A stretch of 64,000 nucleotides of DNA, taken from positions 55,990 to 119,989 of the forward strand of contig QHRW01000123.1 in the NCBI GenBank assembly GCA_003220265.1, read 5' to 3'. The notes below the pieces were generated by a model. It did no database searches, was not told the origin of the DNA, and was given only the letters and a program-made list of their open reading frames with translations. This stretch comes from Candidatus Rokuibacteriota bacterium. GTDB lineage: Bacteria; Methylomirabilota; Methylomirabilia; Rokubacteriales; CSP1-6. The position numbers were made by a program, and so were the translations under genes. Positions 8,360 to 17,766 of the stretch are shown in pieces (within the stretch, counting starts at the first letter, position 1; every line of letters starts with the position of its first letter).

Positions 8360-9307
8360 ATGCCGGTGATCAAGGTCAGGGATCTCGCCTACGGTCGGCT
8401 GCGCTCACCCGATCTCGACACGGCCGAGGAGTTCCTCACGCACTTCGGCATGACGCGCGCGGCGCGCACGCCGACCGCGCTCTACATGCGGGGGACGGGC
8501 CCGAGCCACCACCTGCACGTGACCGAGAAGGGCGATCCCGCGTTCGTGGGCTTCGCCTACTACGCGGCCGGCGAGGACGACCTGCAGCGCGTGGCGAAGG
8601 CGCCGGGCGCCTCCAGCGTCGAGACGATCGACGAGCCCGGCGGCGGCCGGCGCGTGCGGCTGCGCGAGCCGAATGGCTACCAGGTCGAGGTGGTCCACGG
8701 CATCAGCCGAGTCCCGGAGATCAGCGTGCCGCGCCAGCCCATGAACTCGGGCGCCGAGCCGCTGCGCCGTGCCGGCGAGCTGATGCGGCTGCGGAAGTCG
8801 CCGGCGCCGATCAAGCGCATCGGCCACGGCGTGATGGGCACGCCGAAGGTGCGGGAGACGGTGCAGTGGTTCCGCGAGACGCTCGGCTTCATCTGCTCGG
8901 ACGACGTGTATGCCGGCGACAAGGACAACATCATCGGCTCGTTCAACCGCTGCGACTGCGGCGACGAGTTCGTCGATCACCACACGCTCTTCTGCGTCCG
9001 CAACGAGCGCGCCGGCCTCAACCACATGTCCTTCGAGGTGCCCGACGTCGACGCCGTCTTCATGGACCACGAGTACCTGGCGCGCCTGGGCAAGTACGAG
9101 CACATGTGGGGCGTGGGCCGGCATCTCCTCGGCAGCCAGGTCTACGACTACTGGTGCGACCCGTGGGGACGCGTGCACGAGCGCTGGGCCGACACCGACC
9201 GCCTGAACGCCCGCACCCCGGGCAACCTGCTGTCAGCGGAAGAGGCGCTAGTGAGCCAGTGGGGCGAGAACCCGCCGGAGAAGTTCATCCACCACGTGAG
9301 CGCCTAG
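8360..9307 (+). CDS. Two-domain VOC-family protein, extradiol dioxygenase-like
   Basis: The 315-residue protein has two vicinal-oxygen-chelate modules, at about residues 1-125 and 150-290. This is the layout of type I extradiol ring-cleaving dioxygenases such as BphC. Candidate metal ligands are the His in IKRIGHGVM, the His in LNHMSFEVPD and the Glu in GRVHERWAD. The AAGGAG site 9 bases upstream supports the ATG at 8360. It is the last gene of the LLM, cupin, hydratase and VOC run. Cleavage of a catechol-like compound is plausible. Some VOC homologues are isomerases or hydrolases, so the reaction stays open. Confidence 0.78.
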   Translation: MPVIKVRDLAYGRLRSPDLDTAEEFLTHFGMTRAARTPTALYMRGTGPSHHLHVTEKGDPAFVGFAYYAAGEDDLQRVAKAPGASSVETIDEPGGGRRVRLREPNGYQVEVVHGISRVPEISVPRQPMNSGAEPLRRAGELMRLRKSPAPIKRIGHGVMGTPKVRETVQWFRETLGFICSDDVYAGDKDNIIGSFNRCDCGDEFVDHHTLFCVRNERAGLNHMSFEVPDVDAVFMDHEYLARLGKYEHMWGVGRHLLGSQVYDYWCDPWGRVHERWADTDRLNARTPGNLLSAEEALVSQWGENPPEKFIHHVSA

Positions 9308-9319
9308 CAGCGGGTTAAA

Positions 9320-9441
9320 GAGGAGCGCCCCGGCTTTGCCGGGGCGCGCTGAACGCTGGCCGGTTACAGAGGAGCGCCACGGCTCCGCCGGGGCGCTCCG
9401 AACGCTGGGGGGTATGGGGGGCCATCTCGGGGCCCCCCATG
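9320..9441. repeat. Two-hairpin repeat, copy A (one partial plus one full unit)
   Basis: The stretch between two convergent genes holds a partial unit (9320-9359) and a full unit (about 9369-9441) of a dispersed repeat. Each unit has a first hairpin of the form GCGCCCCGGC-TTT-GCCGGGGCGC (9325-9347 is a perfect 10-bp stem) and a second hairpin GGGGGCC-ATCTCGG-GGCCCCC. On the minus strand the unit begins two bases after the TAG stop of the HD-domain gene. It may act as a terminator for both genes. Related copies lie at 23220, 23300, 25931, 26246, 38229 and 58655. Confidence 0.8.
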
Positions 9442-9442
9442 T

Positions 9443-10177
9443 CTACAGATACTTGCTCGGCCAGTTCATCGTCCGCCACATGTGGGCGGACGGGCTCGCG
9501 TCGAAGCCGAGGCCCTCCTTGGGCTGACGGAAGTTGCGGCCGATGACGTCGGTGAACTCCTCCAGCTCGACCCTCAGCGTGGCGTCGAACGAGTAGAGGT
9601 CGTTCACGCAGATCATGCGCGAGGTCATGTACCACTTGTGGTCGCGCGCGTACCGGTAGTCGCGCTCGATGTAGGGATCGACCTTGTAGTCGGCGCCGAA
9701 GAGCTTTACGTACATCGCTGGGTAGGCGTAGCCGACCGATTCGTCGGCGAAGAAGCGCAGGGCCTGGTGATAGCGGATGGCCCAGCTCACTTCCTCGTCC
9801 ACGTAGGGCTCGACCAGCTGCGCCGCCCAGTAGCCGTGGTCGCCGCGGATGAAGCCGGCGATGGCGATGTCGTGCACCAGGCAGGCCATGACGACCTTCT
9901 CGCCCGCGCCGTGCTTCTGGGCCAGCCGCGCGCTCTGCATCATGTGCTGGGTGGGGCCGAAGCGCAGGCGGAAGAAGTCCGTCAGCGTGGGCCGGTCGGG
10001 CATCTTCGGCAGGCGCGGGTCGGGGCCCATCATGACGAGCTTGCCGTTGTCGGGCCGGATCAGCGGCTGCCGCGGATCGCGCTCGCCGGAGGTGTAGATG
10101 ACCGATTTCAGGACGATCCGGTCCAGCTCCTCGCTCAGCGCGTGCTCGGCGGCCTCGGCTTTCTCCAGTGTCGTCAT
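9443..10177 (-). CDS. HD-domain protein, probable metal-dependent phosphohydrolase
   Basis: This 244-residue protein has an HD-like metal site: H78, the doublet H102-D103 in CLVHDIAIAG and D193 in CVNDLYSF. H114 and H137 are further candidate ligands. The spacing fits the HD superfamily, which hydrolyses nucleotides, inositols or other phosphates. Some members are mixed-function oxygenases. I chose the ATG at 10177 (MTTLEKAEAAEH), because the longer frame would add a poorly conserved Pro/Ile stretch. It converges on the VOC gene and ends against a repeat element. No partner gene reveals its substrate. Confidence 0.7.
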   Translation of the reverse strand: MTTLEKAEAAEHALSEELDRIVLKSVIYTSGERDPRQPLIRPDNGKLVMMGPDPRLPKMPDRPTLTDFFRLRFGPTQHMMQSARLAQKHGAGEKVVMACLVHDIAIAGFIRGDHGYWAAQLVEPYVDEEVSWAIRYHQALRFFADESVGYAYPAMYVKLFGADYKVDPYIERDYRYARDHKWYMTSRMICVNDLYSFDATLRVELEEFTDVIGRNFRQPKEGLGFDASPSAHMWRTMNWPSKYL

Positions 10178-10220
10178 GCACCGGATGATCGGCGCGGGGC
10201 CGGCGACTGTCAAGCGCGCC

Positions 10221-10478
10221 TCAGTGGCCGTTCGCCCCTCGCTCCAGCTCCCACGCGGCGAAGCACCGCGTGTGGACGTGGTACTTGTCCAGGCCGGCCG
10301 GGTTGTCCCGGGCGAACTGGATCTCGAACTCCATCTGCTGACGCGTCACGGGGAGCTCGCACACCGCGCATGGCGCCCCGACGCCGGGGCCTCCCCAGGT
10401 GCGGTCAGGGTGTCGGTTGGGAAGCTTGCCGTCTCGAATCACGATGCGGACTTTCTCGCGCAGGGCCTGCTCGTCCAT
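10221..10478 (-). CDS. Small conserved hypothetical protein with a CxxC motif
   Basis: The 85-residue product starts MDEQALREKVRIVIRDGKLP and carries a C-x2-C pair (APCAVCEL) plus a distal H-x-H-x2-C (YHVHTRCF), which together could hold one metal ion. I recognise similar short proteins with the segment RPDRTWGGPG in soil bacteria but know no function. The ATG at 10478 has GAGGT 8 bases upstream. A further in-frame ATG at 10499 lacks such a site. It diverges from the nicotinate phosphoribosyltransferase gene, with about 205 bases between them that hold that gene's promoter. Confidence 0.6.
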   Translation of the reverse strand: MDEQALREKVRIVIRDGKLPNRHPDRTWGGPGVGAPCAVCELPVTRQQMEFEIQFARDNPAGLDKYHVHTRCFAAWELERGANGH

Positions 10479-10622
10479 CAGCCGTACCTCGACGGGCATG
10501 TAGCGTTGGACCACATGCGTCACGCCCTTCGGAGGAAGGCCAAGCCAGATGCCAGGGGGTCCGACGCCGGGAGCGCCTGTTGGGGGCCCGGTGGAAGGCG
10601 TCTGCACTGTAGCACGCCCCAA

Positions 10623-10651
10623 ATTGACTTGCCGCGGCAAGTCTGTAAGAA
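10623..10651 (+). promoter_or_regulatory. Promoter with an 18-bp perfect palindrome in the spacer
   Basis: TTGACT (10623-10628) is a good -35, and AAGAAT (10646-10651) 17 bases later is a weak -10. The spacer is filled by GACTTGCCGCGGCAAGTC (10625-10642), a perfect 18-bp inverted repeat. A dimeric repressor bound there would block RNA polymerase. It precedes the nicotinate phosphoribosyltransferase and trp genes. The operator role is an inference. Confidence 0.5.
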
Positions 10652-10683
10652 TTCACGACACTTTCCGGGGGGCCTGCATAGCG

Positions 10684-11889
10684 ATGGCGCCAGCTTCGAA
10701 GAAGACCTTCCACACGGCCTCCGACGCCGAGATCAAGGCCGGTGAAGTCTCCGACGTCTACTTCCAGCGCACCGTGGAGATCCTGGCCGCGCGCGGCGAT
10801 CGCAAGCGCGTCAAGGCCGAGGTCTACCTCAAGTCCCTGCCGGAGGACTGGCACTGGGGCGTGCTGGCCGGCATCGAGGAAGCGGCCCGGCTGCTCGAGG
10901 GCATCAAGGTGGACGTGCGCGCCATGGACGAGGGCACGGTGTTCGCCCCCTACCAGCCGGTGCTCACGCTCGACGGCGTCTACGTCGACTGGGCCCAGTA
11001 CGAGACGGCGCTGCTCGGCCTGCTCTGCCAGGCCTCCGGCATCGCCACCAAGGCCGCGCGCTGCAAGATGGCAGCGGGCCAGCGTCAGGTGATCTCGTTC
11101 GGCGCGCGGCGCATGCACCCGGCGCTGGCGCCGATGATCGAGCGCAACGCGTTCATCGGCGGCTGCGACGGCGTGGCCGTCACCAAGTCGGCCGAGCTGA
11201 TCGACGCCGACCCCATGGGCACCATTCCCCACTCGCTGGTGCTGATGGTGGGCGACACGGTGGAGGCGCTCAAGGCCTTCCACGAGGTGATCGAGCCCAA
11301 GGTGCGGCGCGTGGCGCTCATCGACACGCTGCAGGACGAGAAGTTCGAGGCCATCCGCGTGGCCGAGGCGCTCGGCAAGGATCTCTTCGCGGTGCGGCTG
11401 GACACGCCGTCCTCGCGGCGCGGCGACCTCTACCGCATCGTCGAGGAGGTGCGCTGGGAGCTGAACCTGCGCGGCTTCGACCACATCAAGATCGTGGCCT
11501 CCGGCGGCATCGACGAGTACGAGATCCTGCACCTCAATCCCGTGGTCGACTCCTACGGCGTGGGGACGTCGATCGCCAACGCGCCGGTGCTCAACTTCGC
11601 GCTCGACATCATGGAGATCGAGGGCCGGCCGATGGCCAAGCGCGGCAAGTGGTCCGGCGCCAAGGAGGTGCTGCGCAAGCGCGGCACGATCGAGACCGTG
11701 GTGCTGCCGGCCGGCTCCCCGCCGCCCGCGGGCGGACCGTGGGACAGCATGCTCAAGCCCCTGGTGACGGGCGGCCGCGTCGCGCGCGACCTGCCGCCGC
11801 CGCGCACCATCCGCGACCACGTCCTCGACCAGCTCGCGGGCGTGCCGCTGGACACGATCCGGCGGCAGGGGCTGCGCCGCGACTTCTGA
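10684..11889 (+). CDS. Nicotinate phosphoribosyltransferase
   Basis: The 401-residue enzyme matches the shorter, archaeal-like nicotinate phosphoribosyltransferases. These make nicotinate mononucleotide from nicotinate and PRPP in NAD salvage. Visible family features are the SDVYFQRT segment at residues 23-30, SFGARRMHP at 138-146, GVAVTKSAE, GTIPHSLV and the phosphate-binding end VASGGIDEYEI. The ATG at 10684 follows a G-rich ribosome site. It is followed 10 bases later by trpC, so a PRPP-using transferase sits where trpD often lies. That is notable, but no TrpD motif is present. Quinolinate phosphoribosyltransferase is less likely because of the length and motifs. Confidence 0.85.
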   Translation: MAPASKKTFHTASDAEIKAGEVSDVYFQRTVEILAARGDRKRVKAEVYLKSLPEDWHWGVLAGIEEAARLLEGIKVDVRAMDEGTVFAPYQPVLTLDGVYVDWAQYETALLGLLCQASGIATKAARCKMAAGQRQVISFGARRMHPALAPMIERNAFIGGCDGVAVTKSAELIDADPMGTIPHSLVLMVGDTVEALKAFHEVIEPKVRRVALIDTLQDEKFEAIRVAEALGKDLFAVRLDTPSSRRGDLYRIVEEVRWELNLRGFDHIKIVASGGIDEYEILHLNPVVDSYGVGTSIANAPVLNFALDIMEIEGRPMAKRGKWSGAKEVLRKRGTIETVVLPAGSPPPAGGPWDSMLKPLVTGGRVARDLPPPRTIRDHVLDQLAGVPLDTIRRQGLRRDF

Positions 11890-11899
11890 GCGGCTGCCG

Positions 11900-12680
<781 letters not shown>

Positions 12681-12688
<8 letters not shown>

Positions 12689-13349
12689 GGTCAAGATCTG
12701 CGGCATCACCAATCTCGAGGACGCGCGGCTGGCGGTCGAGGCGGGCGCCGACGCGCTCGGCTTCATCTTCGTCGAGAACACGCCGCGCTTCGTCACGCCC
12801 GAGCAGGTGGCGCCGATCGTGCGCTGGCTGCCACCGTTCGTGACGCCCGTCGGCGTCTTCTGGGATCATCCGTCCGGCCACGTGAAGGCCGTGGCCGAGG
12901 CCTGCGGCCTGCGCGCGCTGCAGTTCCACGGCGACGAGCCGCCCGAGACGCTGACCGGTCATTCGCTGCCGGTGATCAAGACGATCAAGCTGCCACCGGC
13001 CTCCGAGATCGACGGCCTGCCCGAGTTCCGGATCGGTGAGCTCTTCGGTGCACTCCGGTATCGCGGGGTCGCCTCGGCCATCCTGCTCGACACGGCCGTG
13101 CGGTGGAGCGAGGGCGAGCGCCGTCCGCCGGTTGAATGGAAGCGCATCACGCTGGCCGGCATCAATTCCGGGCCAGGGACCCGCATGCACATCGTGCTGT
13201 CCGGCGGCCTCGTGGCCGAGAACGTCGCCGAGGCCGTCCGGATCGTGCGCCCGTTCGCCGTCGACGTGAACTCCGGCGTCGAGGTCCAGCCGGGCAAGAA
13301 GGACCCAGACAAGGTGCGGCGGTTCGTCGCCGAGGCCAAGCGGACGTGA
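12681..13349 (+). CDS. trpF: Phosphoribosylanthranilate isomerase
   Basis: The 222-residue protein performs the Amadori rearrangement before TrpC. It starts with the typical VRVKICGITNLEDARLAVEAGADALGF-like block; the Cys in KICGIT is the usual catalytic base. Further on are LQFHGDE, LLDTAV and the phosphate-binding LSGGLVAENV with VDVNSGVE. The N-terminus overlaps the end of trpC by 8 bases, and the C-terminus shares GTGA with trpB. The C-terminal motif PGKKDPDKVRRFV is also family-typical. Identification is secure. Confidence 0.95.
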
Positions 13350-14542
13350 AGACGCTGCCCGACGCGCGCGGCCACTTCGGCAAGTTCGGCGGGCGCTTCG
13401 TGCCGGAGACGCTGATGGCGCCGCTGATCGAGCTGGAGAAGGCCTACGCGGCGGCGCGGCGGGACCGCAAGTTCCAGGCGAGGCTCAACGCGCTGCTGGC
13501 CGACTACGCGGGGCGCCCCACGCCGCTCTATCACGCCGCGCGCCTGAGCGAGCACTGTGGCGGCGCGCGCATCTGGCTCAAGCGCGAGGACCTCTGCCAT
13601 ACCGGCGCCCACAAGGTGAACAACGTGCTGGGCCAGGCCCTGCTGGCCGCGCGCATGGGCAAGAAGCGCGTGATCGCCGAGACGGGCGCGGGCCAGCACG
13701 GCGTGGCCAGCGCGACGGCGTGCGCCCTGCTGGGGCTCGAGTGCGAGGTGTACATGGGGACCGAGGACGTCGAGCGCCAGGCGCTCAACGTCTTCCGCAT
13801 GAAGCTGCTGGGCGCCAAGGTGATCCCGGTCGAGTCCGGCAGCAAGACGCTCAAGGACGCGGTCAACGAGGCGCTGCGCGACTGGGTCACCAACGTGCGC
13901 ACCACGTATTACCTGCTGGGCTCGGCGCTCGGCCCGCACCCGTACCCGATGATGGTGCGCGACTTCCACACCGTGATCGGCAAGGAGACCCGGCGCCAGG
14001 CGCAGCGGACGATCGGGAAGCTTCCCGACGTGCTCGTCGCCTGCGTGGGCGGCGGCTCCAACGCCATCGGGCTCTTCCATCCGTTCATCGGCGACCGCCG
14101 CGTGCGCATCGTGGGCGTGGAGCCGGGCGGGCACGGCATCGCCACGGGCCGCCACGGCGCCACCATGACCGCCGGCCATCCCGGCGTGCTGCACGGCGCG
14201 ATGAGCTACCTGCTGCAGAGCGACGACGGCCAGGTGGCCGTGGCCCATTCGATCTCGGCGGGGCTCGACTATCCGGGCGTGGGCCCCGAGCACGCGTACT
14301 ATCGCGAGACGGGCCGCTTCGAGTTCGTGGCGATCACCGACGAGGAGGCGCTCGAGGGCTTCCAGGCGCTGACCAAGCTGGAGGGCATCATGCCCGCGCT
14401 GGAGTCCGCCCACGCCGTCGCCCACGCCATGCGCCTGGCCAAGACGCTGCCGCGGGCGAAGACGATCGTCGTCGGCCTCTCGGGCCGCGGCGACAAGGAT
14501 GTCCACGTCGTGGCGAAGGCGCTGGGGAAATCCGTCGAATGA
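13346..14542 (+). CDS. trpB: Tryptophan synthase beta chain
   Basis: The 398-residue subunit condenses indole with serine using pyridoxal phosphate. The PLP lysine is K90 in HTGAHKVNN. Other signatures are GHFGKFGGRFVPE, ETGAGQHGVA, GSNAIGLFHPF and LSGRGDKD. The start is a GTG overlapping the trpF stop (GTGA), and the encoded length of 398 fits the family norm of about 397. The gene overlaps trpA by 4 bases (ATGA), so the alpha and beta subunits are made together for the alpha2-beta2 complex. It is a standard TrpB1 type. Confidence 0.96.
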   Translation: MKTLPDARGHFGKFGGRFVPETLMAPLIELEKAYAAARRDRKFQARLNALLADYAGRPTPLYHAARLSEHCGGARIWLKREDLCHTGAHKVNNVLGQALLAARMGKKRVIAETGAGQHGVASATACALLGLECEVYMGTEDVERQALNVFRMKLLGAKVIPVESGSKTLKDAVNEALRDWVTNVRTTYYLLGSALGPHPYPMMVRDFHTVIGKETRRQAQRTIGKLPDVLVACVGGGSNAIGLFHPFIGDRRVRIVGVEPGGHGIATGRHGATMTAGHPGVLHGAMSYLLQSDDGQVAVAHSISAGLDYPGVGPEHAYYRETGRFEFVAITDEEALEGFQALTKLEGIMPALESAHAVAHAMRLAKTLPRAKTIVVGLSGRGDKDVHVVAKALGKSVE

Positions 14543-15417
14543 AGGCGCAGCCGCGCCGTGCCTCGAACAGGCCACCCACGGCGCTCGCCGAGCATGCGCC
14601 GCCCGCTCCAACGACCCGGCTCGACATGACGTTCGCGCGGCTGCGCGAGCGGGGCGAGCGGGCCCTCATGCCGTACTTCACCGCGGGGGATCCCTCGCTG
14701 GCCGAGACGCGGCGGCTCGTGATGGCGGCCGAGCGCGCCGGCGCCGACGTCGTCGAGCTGGGCGTGCCGTTCTCCGACCCGATCGCCGACGGGCCGGTCG
14801 TCCAGCGCGCCGGCACCCGCGCGCTGGCCGCCGGCGCCTCGCTGCCGCGCGTGCTGGAGCTGGTGGCCGGCCTGCGCGCCGACGGCCTGAAGCTGCCCAT
14901 CGCGCTGATGACGTACTACAACCCCGTGCTGGCCTTCGGCCTCAAGAGCTTCACGCGCACCGCGCTCGACGCGGGCGCCGACGGCGTCATCGTGCCCGAC
15001 CTGCCGTACGAGGAGGCCGACCCGCTGCGCGAGGAGGCCGAGCCCGCCGGGCTCGACCTCGTCCAGTTCGTGGCGCCCACCTCCACGCCGGCGCGCGTGA
15101 AGGTCATCGCGCGACTGAGCCGCGGCTTCATCTACGTCGTCTCCGTGCTCGGCATCACGGGTGAGCGCCGCCAGCTCCCGCCCGAGCTCGACGCCCAGAT
15201 CCGCACGCTGCGCCTGGTCACCACGAAGCCGGTCTGCGTCGGCTTCGGCGTCTCCACTCCCGAGCAGGTCGCCGCCGTCGGCAAGCTCGCCGACGGCGTC
15301 ATCGTCGGCTCCGCCATCGTCCGACTCATCGAGCGTCACACCGGTGACCCCGCCCTCATCGACGAGGTGGCGAAGTTTATTGCGGCCCTGAAAGCGCCGC
15401 TGAGGATACAGACATGA
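14539..15417 (+). CDS. trpA: Tryptophan synthase alpha chain
   Basis: This 292-residue TIM barrel cleaves indole-glycerol phosphate and passes indole to TrpB. The catalytic residues are E73 (ELGVPFSDP) and D84 (SDPIADGP), spaced 11 as in the E. coli enzyme (E49/D60). PYFTAGDPS and the phosphate-binding GFGVSTPEQ and VIVGSAIVR are clear. The start overlapping trpB gives a roughly 25-residue N-terminal extension rich in Pro and Ala. An internal ATG at 14626 (MTFARLRERG) would give the usual length but has no visible ribosome site. A hairpin-rich gap follows before accD. Confidence 0.95.
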   Translation: MKAQPRRASNRPPTALAEHAPPAPTTRLDMTFARLRERGERALMPYFTAGDPSLAETRRLVMAAERAGADVVELGVPFSDPIADGPVVQRAGTRALAAGASLPRVLELVAGLRADGLKLPIALMTYYNPVLAFGLKSFTRTALDAGADGVIVPDLPYEEADPLREEAEPAGLDLVQFVAPTSTPARVKVIARLSRGFIYVVSVLGITGERRQLPPELDAQIRTLRLVTTKPVCVGFGVSTPEQVAAVGKLADGVIVGSAIVRLIERHTGDPALIDEVAKFIAALKAPLRIQT

Positions 15418-15570
15418 CCATGCGCCGTTCGAGCGCCGGCTTTGCCGGCGCAACGAGGTCTGGGGGGAGGCAGGGAGGAGCACGCCGCGACGCGGCGTGC
15501 GACGACCGTCGGAAGGGGGGCGAAGCCCCCCTCCGAACTCAGGGGGGCGAAGCCCCCTCCGAGGCTGACT
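15418..15570. repeat. Hairpin cluster between trpA and accD
   Basis: Four short palindromes fill this gap: GCGCCGGC-TTT-GCCGGCGC at 15433-15451, CACGCCGC-GAC-GCGGCGTG at 15481-15499, and two tandem units AGGGGGGC-GAA-GCCCCCCT at 15514-15532 and 15541-15558, the last one slightly shorter. No gene fits. The first hairpin resembles the first hairpin of the dispersed repeat family. The cluster may terminate, process or protect the mRNA between tryptophan and fatty-acid genes. Confidence 0.7.
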
Positions 15571-16431
15571 ATGGCGTGGTTTCGTAGAAAGCCGGAAGAC
15601 ACGGAAGGCACGCCCAAGAAGGTCGTCATCGCGGAAGGCCTGTGGATCAAGTGCGACTCGTGCAAGGAGATCGTCTATCGCGCGGAGGTCGAGCGGGCCG
15701 GGCGCGTGTGCCCGAAGTGCCGCTATCCCTTCCGGATCTCCTCGCGCGAGCGGATCGGCCTGCTGGTGGACTCCGGCAGCTTCGAGGAGCACCAGGCCGC
15801 GCTGTCGAGCACCGATCCGCTCGGGTTCAAGGACACCAAGCGCTATCGCGACCGGCTGCGCGCGGCCAAGCAGAAGACCTCGACCGAGGAGGCCGTGGTG
15901 ACCGGGCTCGCGCGCATCGGCGGCTATCCCGCCGTCCTCTGCGTGTTCGAGTTCGGCTTCCTCGGCGGCAGCATGGGCTCGGTGGTCGGTGAGAAGCTGG
16001 CGCGCGGGATCGAGCTGGCCATCGACAAGCACCTGCCGGTGATCATCGTGGCCGCCTCCGGCGGCGCGCGCATGCAGGAAGGCATCCTGTCGCTCATGCA
16101 GATGGCCAAGACGTCGGCCGCGCTCGAGCGGCTGGGGCGGGCGAAGCTGCCCTATCTCTCTGTCCTCACCGATCCCACCACCGGCGGCGTCACTGCCAGC
16201 TTTGCGATGCTGGGCGACGTGATCCTCGCCGAGCCGCGCGCGCTCATCGGCTTCGCGGGGCCGCGCGTCATCGCGGAAACGATCCGCCAGCCGCTGCCCG
16301 AGGGCTTCCAGCGCTCGGAGTTCCTGCTCGACCACGGCCAGCTCGACATGATCGTCGAGCGGCGCGAGCTGAAGGACACGCTGCGCCGCCTGCTCGCCTT
16401 CTTCGCCGACCAGCCGACGCCGCCCGCATGA
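15571..16431 (+). CDS. accD: Acetyl-CoA carboxylase carboxyltransferase beta subunit
   Basis: The 286-residue protein is the zinc-bearing beta subunit of the carboxyltransferase that makes malonyl-CoA for fatty acids. The four-cysteine zinc site is C28, C31, C47 and C50 (CDSC and CPKC). The crotonase-like core follows, with EFGFLGGSMGSVVGEK, VAASGGARMQEG and SVLTDPTTGGVTASFA. The ATG at 15571 gives the normal MAWFRRK-type start. The trpA, accD, folC order is the one common in proteobacteria. The gene overlaps folC by 4 bases. The alpha subunit AccA is not in the window. Confidence 0.95.
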   Translation: MAWFRRKPEDTEGTPKKVVIAEGLWIKCDSCKEIVYRAEVERAGRVCPKCRYPFRISSRERIGLLVDSGSFEEHQAALSSTDPLGFKDTKRYRDRLRAAKQKTSTEEAVVTGLARIGGYPAVLCVFEFGFLGGSMGSVVGEKLARGIELAIDKHLPVIIVAASGGARMQEGILSLMQMAKTSAALERLGRAKLPYLSVLTDPTTGGVTASFAMLGDVILAEPRALIGFAGPRVIAETIRQPLPEGFQRSEFLLDHGQLDMIVERRELKDTLRRLLAFFADQPTPPA

Positions 16432-17747
16432 CCTACGCCGAGGCGCTGGCCCGGCTCCTCGCCCTCCGCGGCGGCGAGCACGCCGGGATGCGTCCCGGGC
16501 TCGAGCGAATCGAGGCGCTGCTGGACGCGCTCGGCCGGCCCGAGCGCGCGTACACCATCGCGCAGATCGGCGGCACCAACGGCAAGGGCTCCGTTGCCTC
16601 CATGCTGGCCGCGATCCTCCGGGCCCAGGGCCGTCGCGTCGGTCTCTACACCTCGCCGCACCTCGTCTCCTTCCGCGAGCGGATCCGCGTGGACGGCGCG
16701 GCCATCTCCGAGGACGCGCTCGCCGACGGGGTGGAGGCGCTCGGCACGCTCATCGCGCGGCTGGACGCCAGCGTGTTCGAGGCGACGACGGCGCTGGCCC
16801 TCGACCACTTCGCGCGCGAGGCGGTGGACGTGGCCGTGCTCGAGGTGGGGCTGGGCGGCCGCTACGACTCCACCACCGTCGGCGCCCCGGCGGTGAGTGT
16901 GCTGACCTCGATCGACCTCGATCACCAGGAGTATCTCGGCCACACCGTCGGCGAGATCGCCACCGACAAGTCCTACATCCTGCGCTCGGGCACGGCCATC
17001 GCCGCGGCGCAGGCGCCCGAGGTGGCGGCGATCCTCGACCGGCGCGCGGCGGCGGTGGGCGTGCCGCTGCTCGCGGAAGGCCGCGAGCTGCACGTGAGCC
17101 TGCGCGCGCGCAGCCTCGACGGCCAGCGCGTGGACGTCGCCGGGCCGGGGTGGCGCTACGACGACGTCGGCATCGGCCTGCTCGGCACCTACCAGCCCGG
17201 CAACACGCTGCTGGCCGTCGCCGCGGCGCACGCGCTCGGCGCCGAGGAGCCGGCGATCCGCGGGGGCCTGGCGCGCGCGCGCTGGCCCGGCCGCTTCGAG
17301 GTTCGCCGCCGCGCGGGCGGCGGCTGGCTCGTGCTCGACGGCGCGCACAACCCCGCCGGCGCCCGCGCCCTGGCGCAGTCGCTCGCGGCGTACTTCGGCG
17401 ATGCGCCGACCACGTTCGTCCTGGGCGTGCTGCGCGACAAGGACGCCGCCGGCATCCTGGCCCCGCTGGTGGGCCGCGCGCGGCGGCTGGTGCTGACCTC
17501 TTCGCGCAACCCGCGCGCAGCGGCACCGGCCGAGCTCGAAAAGCTGGCGCCGCCCGCGTTGCCGGTCGTCGTGGCGCCGTCGATTCGCGAGGCACTAGCC
17601 ATCGCCGAGGCGGAAGAAGGCACCCCCATCCTTTGTGTCGCGGGCTCGCTCTCGCTCGTCGGCGATGCGCTCGCCGAAATCGGCGGAAATCGTGATAAAC
17701 CTTGTCCGGTCGAAAACGCCGCTGATAGCATGGGGGCCCTTTCCTGA
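16428..17747 (+). CDS. folC: Folylpolyglutamate synthase/dihydrofolate synthase
   Basis: This 439-residue Mur-ligase-like enzyme adds glutamate to folates. The ATP-binding loop is QIGGTNGKGSVASML at about residues 46-60. It is followed by YTSPHLVSFRERIRVDG, the EVGLGGRYDSTT segment, TSIDLDHQEYLG and the C-terminal LVLDGAHNP. All are FolC signatures, and the length is normal. The ATG overlaps the accD stop (ATGA). Its end lies 19 bases before the LptD gene, so a shared transcript into the envelope cluster is possible. Confidence 0.93.
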   Translation: MTYAEALARLLALRGGEHAGMRPGLERIEALLDALGRPERAYTIAQIGGTNGKGSVASMLAAILRAQGRRVGLYTSPHLVSFRERIRVDGAAISEDALADGVEALGTLIARLDASVFEATTALALDHFAREAVDVAVLEVGLGGRYDSTTVGAPAVSVLTSIDLDHQEYLGHTVGEIATDKSYILRSGTAIAAAQAPEVAAILDRRAAAVGVPLLAEGRELHVSLRARSLDGQRVDVAGPGWRYDDVGIGLLGTYQPGNTLLAVAAAHALGAEEPAIRGGLARARWPGRFEVRRRAGGGWLVLDGAHNPAGARALAQSLAAYFGDAPTTFVLGVLRDKDAAGILAPLVGRARRLVLTSSRNPRAAAPAELEKLAPPALPVVVAPSIREALAIAEAEEGTPILCVAGSLSLVGDALAEIGGNRDKPCPVENAADSMGALS

Positions 17748-17766
17748 CGAGGGTTTTCCGGACACT

